DNA of 64,000 nucleotides, taken from assembly GCA_024336345.1 (NCBI GenBank), contig JANFOG010000016.1, positions 62,001 through 126,000 of the forward strand, written 5' to 3'. This stretch comes from Mariannaea sp. PMI_226 (taxonomy: Eukaryota > Ascomycota > Sordariomycetes > Hypocreales > Nectriaceae). The notes below the pieces were generated by a model. That model was not told where the DNA came from and did no database searches. It was given only the letters and a program-made list of their open reading frames with translations. Position numbers and translations under genes: made by a program. Shown here piece by piece: positions 56,507 through 64,000 of this stretch (within the stretch, counting starts at the first letter, position 1; every line of letters begins with the position of its first letter).

Positions 56507-58568
56507 TTATGCTTGGTTGTGTCCTGGCGCCGCAACGGCGCTCTTCTCATACTCGTTTAGGACCTTCTCTTCAACAGTCTCGTGGAACACATTAACATCC
56601 GTCGTAGCAAACTTCCTGGCGCTGATACGACGTTCAAACAGAACATCAAGCTCGGCAAAGGTTCGACCGTTGGGCTCGGGAAGTCGGAAGTACACGTAAA
56701 TGATGCAGAGGAACGCGATACCGCCCTGTATTGATTGTTAACATCCAGTTTAATTTCATTCCCCATGGGAAAAAATGGAAAATCATATGGGACAGCAAAA
56801 TCCTTGCAGGTGGTAGTAGTGACTTACCCAGAAGAAACCGGTATAGTTGCTCCAGTTCCAGGCTGTGGGGTTGAGCATGTAAGGGGTGAGAACACCGTTG
56901 ATAATACCAACCACGTTGCTGTTGAATCTGGGTTAGCCACAATTGATCAAGATATACACTGGTAAGAAAGTTGAAACTTACTAAAGGTTTCGGCCCAGAA
57001 CAACAGTCTTGATCTGCAGACGACGAGAAGAAAGCTCACCGACCAGTGAATAAGCCACAGTACCAACAGTAAGCTGGTAAACAAGAGCCCAACCGATCAT
57101 GATACTGCCGGTGGCAATGGATGACTGGTTGCGGTGGCTCTCGGGAACAAGTCCAAGGAAGCCCAGAACGAACAACATGGTGCAAAGACCGCAGAGACCA
57201 TACAAGTACAGAGATCGACGACCAATTCCGATTGACATAAGACCCCAAGCTCCAAAGACACCAACCATGTTGATGGCATATTGACCCAGAGCAAAGCCAT
57301 AGGACTGGTTCTCAGAAAGACCAGCCTGCTTAAGGAAATAGGTGGAGTAGTTGGAGAAGGAGTTGCCGCTCAGGTTCTGGATGGCCCAGACCATGCAGAC
57401 AATCTCAGTACGGCGACGATCCACGCCCTTGAAGCAGTCCCAGTAGGAGGCACCAGAAGTCATCTTCTCCTCGAGGGCGGTGGTGTGAACCATCATGGCA
57501 ATGGTCTCGTCGGCGTTAAAATCGGTTTCGCGATTCAGGCTGGTCAATCGAAGCAGAGACTTCTTGGCGTCTTCGAGACGGCCCTTGCGGACCAGCCACC
57601 AGGGAGACTCGGGAGCGAAGAAGATGATGAGGCCAAGAGGCAGGGGCCAGATCCACTGGAGGGCGTAGGGAATTCGGTAAGCCCACTGGTCCTCGCGTTT
57701 CAACATGGCGTAGATGATTCCAATACCAATTTCCTGGCCGACACCCCAGCAGAAGTTGACATAGGTGGTGAGGTAACCTCGCAGGGCAACGGGGCAGACC
57801 TCGGAGGCATAGGTGACGGTGATGGTCTGGAAAATACCCCAAGGGACACCGCAAAGAATCTCAGCGGCGAGCAGGGCCTGGACGCTTTGAGCAGTGAAGA
57901 AGATGGTGATGCAGCCGCACAACCAGATGAGGAAACCAATGATGGTGTATCGGTAACCGAAGCGCTCTGAGATCCAACCATTGATGAACAGACCGATGAT
58001 GGAACCACAGTTGGCACCCTAATTCGACAAGTTAGCGTGGCGCTTGGCGAAACAGCTTCAGCTGGCTGCGCAATGGGGTTTTGCTTCTGTGTTGATGGTC
58101 ATGTCTCTGCGTCCAACTTACATTACTGAGACCGGCTTGCCAAGCGGCAGGGATTTGGTAAGTACCATCATCAGTGAGAACACCGAACTTTTTGTTGAAC
58201 TGGGGGAAGGCGTCTTTTGTTCATCAGAAAGAAGGGGTCAGCAAAATTGTATCATGTGGATAGTAGCAGTAATTTGCTTCATTAAATGACCCCAAAAAAA
58301 ATAAGGGGAAACAAAGGAGAGAGTTCTTACAGAAGTTGTTGACCAAGCTGACCTGGAAACCCTCCATGACAATGCAAGTAGAGATGAGAAGACTCCACGC
58401 AATAGCCTTAGGATACAGTTTAATACCCTGACGGAGGGTCATATTGTGCTCCTTGTCGGCAGCATTGCGAGCATTCTCAATGAGGGTGATGTGAGTCTTG
58501 CTTGGGTCTGAGCCATCGAGCTCCGCGGAGTGGTCCGGGGCCATGGAGGTGACCTTGTCATCGCCCAT
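56507..58568 (-). CDS. MFS sugar transporter, alpha-glucoside permease type
   Basis: Proton-coupled sugar transporter of 558 aa from exons 58568-58331, 58213-58122, 58018-56982, 56918-56828 and 56725-56507. Cytoplasmic N-terminus of about 65 residues, then 12 hydrophobic segments. Family landmarks: an SxxCIVMEGFQVSLVNNFYAF first helix as in Mal/Agt-type permeases, NGWISERFGYR (loop 2-3), APESPWWLVRKGR at the sixth helix, SGNSFSNYSTYFL in helix 7, and PEPNGRTFAELDVLFERRIS after helix 12. This pattern fits maltose/trehalose/alpha-glucoside permeases rather than hexose transporters; substrate remains inferred. All joins keep frame. No neighbouring glucosidase gene is present. Confidence 0.9.
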
Positions 58569-59800
58569 TTTGACGACGACTTGGCTATGAGGATGAGGGG
58601 AGGAGAAGGAGCAAGATGTTCAATTGAGTCGAAACAAGACTAAAAAAGGGGATTTGAGAAAGGAAGAATGGGGTCGGCTTGGGTGAGAGGCTGCGAATTG
58701 GGTCTGTTTGTGGAGTCGTTCCTTTTTTCTTTAGTTGATAATCGTTCCCCACTCAAGAGGCGAAATTCAAGCTGGGGCAACACCACCACGAGCACAGAAG
58801 AGTACCCAGTTGAATATTTGTTTGGGATATTTCTTTCTTTCCTTTGTCAGTGGGTGATTCTGAGAAGGAAGAAGGAAAAGTTTATATGAAAATAGAAGGA
58901 GGGTAATGTGAGGGTATATATAATGGATTAAAGATGTGGGAGGAGGACGAGGAGGAATATGGAGGTTTATCTGCAACTACGAGGAGTAGTAGACAACCTA
59001 TGTCGAGGGTGAAGCAAAAAAAAAACCTGGAGTCAGAGGGTGGGATCCAAGGCTGTTATTTAATACCCCAAGCTTCGGTAAAAGGATCGCTTTTGATGAG
59101 CCGGCAAGTGGGTGAATGACCATGGGAGGGGAATAAGAAGAGGAGAAGGCAAAGGCGGGGGGGGATGAGGATCCCAAAGAGAAACGTCCCATGGGGTAAT
59201 TAGCAGAGGGGAGCGAGGGAGGCCGGGACGAGCTATGATCCATATTGGACCACATTGTGTACCCATAAAATTCTAATGAGGCGAGTTTTTTTGGGTTGTC
59301 TATGTATGGGATGGGTTTACCGCGGATGTGGTATGGATGGTGTAGTGTAGTATTGCTCGGTGCGCGGTGTGTGTAATAGTTTTTCCCACGAAGGACAAGG
59401 GTTTGGTGGGAGGGGGGGGGGGGGGCAATGGGGAAGGCAAACTGAGGGATAGAGACTAAAGACCTGACTGACTGACCCCTGGATCCAAGGTTCTTACTGT
59501 ATCGATCGTACTGAACATACTACATAGTGTGTGACAATACTCACCTTTACCCCAACTACTGGATTATTTGTGGGTGTGATTTAGTCAGGCCAGGATTGGC
59601 TGGCGAGAGGAACCCCAAGAACGCCCGTCCAGTGGTTCGCAGACAAGAGCCTCGACCTAGCATGACTTGGAGGAGCAAGCCACAAAAATTTGAGGAACGG
59701 GGAGCTGTCCGGGATTGAATTGACTTGCGTCTGACAACAACCAATGTGGAGAAATAAGACACTAATTAAGCCAGAACAGCTCAAGAGCTGCGCAACGACC

Positions 59801-59820
59801 TTTTTTTTTTTTTTTTTTTT
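59801..59820. repeat. 20-base thymine run
   Basis: Homopolymer tract in the gene-free interval; length may be inexact. Confidence 0.75.
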
Positions 59821-60384
59821 GGTCTTCAAATACTGTACTGTGCGTATTGCGTAGCTTACCATATAACGGCTCAAACACTCATTGGCAGGTAAATCTCACG
59901 CGCCAGCTTTCGTCCTTGGCTCTTCAACTTGACTCAAACAACCTTCCCGCTTTATCATGATTGACAGACAAACAAGTTAAAGTGCCATTTGGTTTAACTA
60001 GATGGGGGAAAGATGGCACGTTCAAGGTGGAGCAGTGGTTGCCGCAAGCGACCAACCACCCTATCAATTGTGCAGTAGTGTAGTAGCGTACTATGTAGTA
60101 GCGTTGTAGCGTAGTAGTGTCGTGCTTTTCGCTCGGCAGACGAGTTTCGGGACTTCCAACTTGGTCTTGGTGGTGGTGCGGCTTGCCTCTTTAACGGAAG
60201 GACAAGTGGTGGTGGATTTCAAATACGTACAAAGATAACAGCAGCAGGCGAATAAGGCTGGAAAACCCAGAGTTCCTCAATGGAAATAAATATGACAAGA
60301 AAAACAACCAAAGAATATAGGTAGAAAAAACCTTCAAGAATATTCCTTCTGCTCCATCCATCCCAGGAAGGCTTTCTCGACCTC

Positions 60385-60410
60385 TTTTTTTTTTTTTTTT
60401 TTTTTTTTTT
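60385..60410. repeat. 26-base thymine run
   Basis: Longest A/T homopolymer in the window, in the same gene-free interval; length may be inexact. Confidence 0.75.
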
Positions 60411-62342
60411 AGCGTGCGGAGGAAGGCTGTCTGTCTGTGTGTCTGAGCGCGGGTACATACATACGTTAGCTGCCTGTTAAACTAGGCCAGGCACGAACAA
60501 GTTCAGTGGCTGTCTTTAGCCTGGCGTTACAGAGCGGCACGCTTCCAGAAAAGGGAACGTGGGAAAAGTAAAAAGCAGAAAACCCCCGAGCGCCACAAAC
60601 ACGGCGAGAAGGCCGATGGACGACAACCGACGTTGAAGACGAAGAAGAACAGACACATGGGTTTGAATTGGGGGTCACTTGCTCGCGAGTACCGCGGTTG
60701 ATTCGGTCATTGCCCGTCCGAAATCTAATTTCCAGAAGGAAAGAAGACGAAGATTGCTTTTTGCAAATGCCCCTCCCAGGTTGGACTATGGCTACTGGGT
60801 AGGGACAAAACGGTTGGCATGACACACGCAAAAGATGCCCGGGTATATACACCACACCACTACAGAGAATGAAGTGATAAGCGTTGCAGATATTGTTTGA
60901 AGTTTACGAACAGGTAGTGAACCTTGGCATCTGTCAAAATAGAACAATCAGTTAGTTAATATGGCCCACGAGAATCCATGCGTTCCGCCGTCATCATCAT
61001 CGTCATCGTCATCATTCTTCCAGGCATCAACCGGACCTTCACCGACTCGGAAGCCATCCACGTCTCTGTTTTTCAATTGATTATTCTTCTTATTTTTCTG
61101 CCCAATACTAAAAACATGCCATACATTCACTGTCCCCTGTATGTCATACGTCTCCCACGTTTGCCCCGTTTTAGTTCCTAGAGGGTCGCAAGTTGACGTA
61201 TACAAATACTTTGGGTCATGTACCAATCTCTCGTGTCACAGGATACGAAAAGCCCCTCCCCCATTCCCCCATCCCCTCCCTCCCCGGTCCTCCCTCCTCA
61301 CTCCCTGGCTCCGATCCCCCGGCATGTCAAAGACAATAAGCTATGCATGCTCCACGCGGGGTAAGATGAGCGAGAAAACCGGCGTAGAATGCCTAGTTAG
61401 CCCGAATGCATTCTGGGGTTTGAAGCTAGGTCATCACGGAAAAAGGCGGGGAGGGGGGATGGGGGGGATGCAGGAAAGGCATAACAAAGTTGAAGGAGAA
61501 AATAAAAAAAAAATTAAGCAAAAGAACGGAGGTGGAGAAGTACTCCATTTTTTTTTTGGCCTACGAGGTTCTGGAACAAGTTTTGACTATCTTCTTGTCT
61601 TTCAAGGTGAGTCCCAGCAGCTAGATGTAAGGTCATTGGGATATCGCGGCCCTCCAGAGCGTCAAACCTCCCGAGCATCACGATTCCGAAGGATTGCCAA
61701 GCTAAAAACCCTGGCTCAACGGGTATCACGAGGTCCTACGAGCTTCCCAAGGGAGAAAAACGGAAACGCTTGATGATTACAAGGGCTCAAAACCAGGTTG
61801 TGAGGGGGGGCCACTTACACAAACTCCTTTAGTTCGCGGCCTTCTCTCCGACCACTTTCCCCCCTCCCCCCGGCCCCAATCGCCTCCCATCTCCAAATCC
61901 CCGCCGAGATCTCCGATTTGGACAAACCTTTTGCTTTTTTTTCGTCCTATCTTGATCTTTTGACCCAAGGAGTTATTGTCATTTTGCCTTTCTCCATGCT
62001 GTGAGCTACCGGGGACACACGTGGACCGAAACCAGGGGTTTTTTTTTCGGTTTGTTTCGGAGTAGAAGCACATCGTCGAGTATGACAAAAACTTGTGTGA
62101 ATGAAATAGAAGGGAGAGGAGATGGGTCTCAGTTCAACCAACTCCCATCGTCTGCCAACTGATAGTAATACTACATAATACAACCGACATGGTTGATGTA
62201 AGGCGTACAATACAATCCTGGTCTTACATGCCTGCCAAGGGTGAGCCCACCCAAGATATCAACTGACCGCATCCTGACACTGCCAAAGAGAAATAAACAA
62301 GACGTGATTACACATTGCGAGTCATTGCTCTTCTTTCCCACG

Positions 62343-64000
62343 TCACTTCGTCCACAAGTCTTTCAGCCACTGCTTCAGCCCATACGCCTTTTCATCGGCT
62401 TCCACATGGATCCTCACCGGCTTCCCTCCCGATAAACGTTCTATCAGCCCCCCATCCCCATCCCCGTCCGTCGCCGCCCCCTCACCACCACCACCCACTC
62501 CCCGCAACCCGCGGCTCCGCCCTCCTGACGCCCGCACCTGAATTTCCTTGGCGATTTCGGGTGCTACTTCAGCAAAGCAGGCCCGCAGCTCTCGCTCCAG
62601 CGAATAGTACCCTTTCTTGGCCAAGTCTGGCGCCATCAGATTGTAGCTCCGTGTAAGTCGGTTGAGCTGCTCGATTGCGAGCCGCTGGTAAGATAGTTCT
62701 GCCTTCTCCCACGCCTCGTCTCGGAATGGCAGTGGGAGAGGCTCTGGCTCGACATTAGCCGTGTCCGTCGTCGCTGTTTGCTGATAATTCTCGGCTTCCA
62801 AACTTTGTCCAGGTTCATCTCCCTCAGCTTTCCCTGTGCTTACTTCCCTCGTTTGCCTCTTGTTAGCTGCCCTTGAATCCTCCTTGCTGCTGGAGAGCAC
62901 AGGGCCCGCATCATTCTTATCGCTCCTCCGCACTCTGGGGTTATGCACCTCCTCCGCTTTTGCATAGAGTTCTGCCCTACGGATTTGATCCTGCAACGAC
63001 CCCCCCTTGGAAGCGATCATCCTTGTAGCGTGTCTCTTCCAGTCATTTCGTAGCCTCCTGCGAAACACAGATACAGCCTTGGTCAATTCCTGCTGCTTGT
63101 CGATCCACGGGGGCACTAGGTCTTGTCTCTGGATCATCTTGTTCATAATATACTCGGTTGTGTCGATGAATGGGTTGTCGGATCTGGCGTCTCGCTCCAC
63201 TCCTGGCCCACGTGGGATGTTCTTAAACTGGCCTCTCGCAATTGCGTTCTCGATTCGCTCGTTGGCTAGTGCAGCAAGCCCGGTTATTGTGTTAGGCATG
63301 GCTCGCGATCCAGGTTCGAATCTCTCTCGCAGTTCCTTTCGGTATGCCTCCCTTGCGTCCTCGTCCGGTCCACCTTTGCTCTTCATATCCATGCCAACGT
63401 AGATGGAGGCTCTATCCCGAGCTGCGGCAACTTTTTGTCCGGCAGACTTCGCCTGTGATCTCTGCAGTCTCATATCTACAGGTGGCGGCTGAAACTTTCC
63501 TCGTAGACCTGGACCAAGAGGTTTTTTGGCGTCATCCAGCATCCGCAAAACCCCGTCAGCCATTGTTTCTTGGCCCGTCCAGGGCTGTGCTGAGGCCATA
63601 TGTTTGGTACCCGCCCCAGCAGATGCTGGCAATTCTGCCTCTGCAAATTTCCCAGCATATTGAGTCCGAAAGTTTGCATCCGCAATCTTTTGCAACAGCT
63701 TGTCTTTCAGTTCTTCTGAAAAGCCCGCATCTTCGACTGCACGTCGTCCAGCTGTGCCGCCCGTGAAGAGAGCCTCCTCCGTAGCCTCCTCCAAACGACG
63801 GGCCAATGGCCCTAATTCTTTTTCCTTGGGCGTTGCATTTTTGTCAGAGGTTGATTTGTCCGAATCTTCAGCTCCAGTTGATGTCTTCCCAGTCTGCGGG
63901 GGGTGAGATGAGTAATGGGCGATTGATGACTGTGATATCTCATGAGTCGCCCGCAAACATTGCCGACAAACAGTTGATACTCTGCCTAGGGCAAGCGACA
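62343..64000 (-). CDS. DUF1992/DnaJ-C28-like protein, 5' end outside window
   Basis: Partial gene: the frame runs to the right edge without a start, giving at least 550 residues. The readable N-terminal part (GRVSTVCRQCLRATHEISQS) is basic and Ser-rich, like a mitochondrial presequence. The conserved DnaJ homologue subfamily C member 28 domain (DUF1992) lies in the middle: ITGLAALANERIENAIARGQ, FKNIPRGPG, then NPFIDTTEYIMNKMIQRQDL and PPWIDKQQEL. No J-domain HPD is seen in the visible part. The rest is charged and disordered, with a Gly-rich stretch near the end. Human DNAJC28 is linked to Golgi/COG functions, but the fungal proteins are unstudied as far as I know. A further exon may lie beyond 64000. 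Confidence 0.82.
   Translation of the reverse strand, partial: SLALGRVSTVCRQCLRATHEISQSSIAHYSSHPPQTGKTSTGAEDSDKSTSDKNATPKEKELGPLARRLEEATEEALFTGGTAGRRAVEDAGFSEELKDKLLQKIADANFRTQYAGKFAEAELPASAGAGTKHMASAQPWTGQETMADGVLRMLDDAKKPLGPGLRGKFQPPPVDMRLQRSQAKSAGQKVAAARDRASIYVGMDMKSKGGPDEDAREAYRKELRERFEPGSRAMPNTITGLAALANERIENAIARGQFKNIPRGPGVERDARSDNPFIDTTEYIMNKMIQRQDLVPPWIDKQQELTKAVSVFRRRLRNDWKRHATRMIASKGGSLQDQIRRAELYAKAEEVHNPRVRRSDKNDAGPVLSSSKEDSRAANKRQTREVSTGKAEGDEPGQSLEAENYQQTATTDTANVEPEPLPLPFRDEAWEKAELSYQRLAIEQLNRLTRSYNLMAPDLAKKGYYSLERELRACFAEVAPEIAKEIQVRASGGRSRGLRGVGGGGEGAATDGDGDGGLIERLSGGKPVRIHVEADEKAYGLKQWLKDLWTK

Larger units (their letters stand above)
58569..62342. other. Long gene-free, low-complexity interval
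   Basis: About 3.8 kb with no supportable gene; the longest frame (61141-61773, plus) lacks motifs and runs through low-complexity sequence. It holds runs of 14 G (59412-59425), 20 T (59801-59820) and 26 T (60385-60410), a degenerate GTAG repeat at about 60073-60120 and a TCATCG repeat near 60993-61015. The left 400 bases should be the transporter promoter. Confidence 0.45.

Noticed and set aside
57281..57970. Plus-strand open frame of 229 codons
   Set aside because: Antisense shadow of the MFS transporter.
61141..61773. Plus-strand open frame of 210 codons
   Set aside because: It runs through A and G homopolymers, has no motif, no intron signals and erratic composition; probably chance.

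Overview
The window is nuclear DNA of a filamentous ascomycete. The genes have short introns (about 40-115 nt) with GTRNGT-like donors and YAG acceptors, compact spacing and roughly even base composition. The proteins include fungal-specific or fungal-type families: Prm1, HOOK, fused tryptophan synthase alpha-beta, a chit42-type GH18 chitinase and a peptidase I9-type inhibitor. The protein sequences look most like Sordariomycetes, probably Hypocreales. A Trichoderma-like fungus is a guess from the chitinase and overall style, not something proven here.

Layout, left to right. 0.9-7.1 kb: a Qc-SNARE (Syn8 type), an Ama1-like APC/C activator whose 5' end has an in-frame TAG, and a secreted GH18 chitinase. 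7.1-10.8 kb: a gene-poor stretch holding a complete but dead Tc1/mariner element (8295-9573) with TA target duplications, perfect 37-bp inverted repeats and RIP-type nonsense codons. 10.8-20.8 kb: Rab geranylgeranyltransferase alpha, a large JmjC/zinc-finger/AT-hook protein, COQ2, ribosomal protein S23 and an unassigned protein. 22.3-29.3 kb: a small secreted I9-type inhibitor, a HOOK dynein adaptor and adenylate kinase. 31.4-39.7 kb: RPN8, a SWIM zinc-finger protein, coproporphyrinogen oxidase, ATG8 and a SAM methyltransferase. 42.8-53.8 kb: PRM1, tryptophan synthase, mitochondrial ribosomal protein bL28m, an unassigned helical protein and mitochondrial aspartate aminotransferase, which uses a 3-nt micro-exon. 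56.5-64 kb: an alpha-glucoside-type MFS transporter, a long gene-free interval, and a DUF1992/DnaJ-C28 protein cut by the right edge.

Most of the content is conserved housekeeping machinery in ordinary order. I see no biosynthetic cluster, CRISPR array, rRNA or tRNA gene that I can support, and no clear multi-gene novel system. The points most worth a second look are the aspartate aminotransferase micro-exon, the open HOOK intron that could encode another C-terminus, the Ama1-like in-frame stop, the RIP-damaged transposon with pristine ends, and the shared promoter motifs (E-boxes, a telomere-like inverted pair at the RPS23 gene, a CPC1/Gcn4 site near tryptophan synthase). Exon boundaries were set by hand from splice signals, reading frame and family conservation; no transcript data were available.
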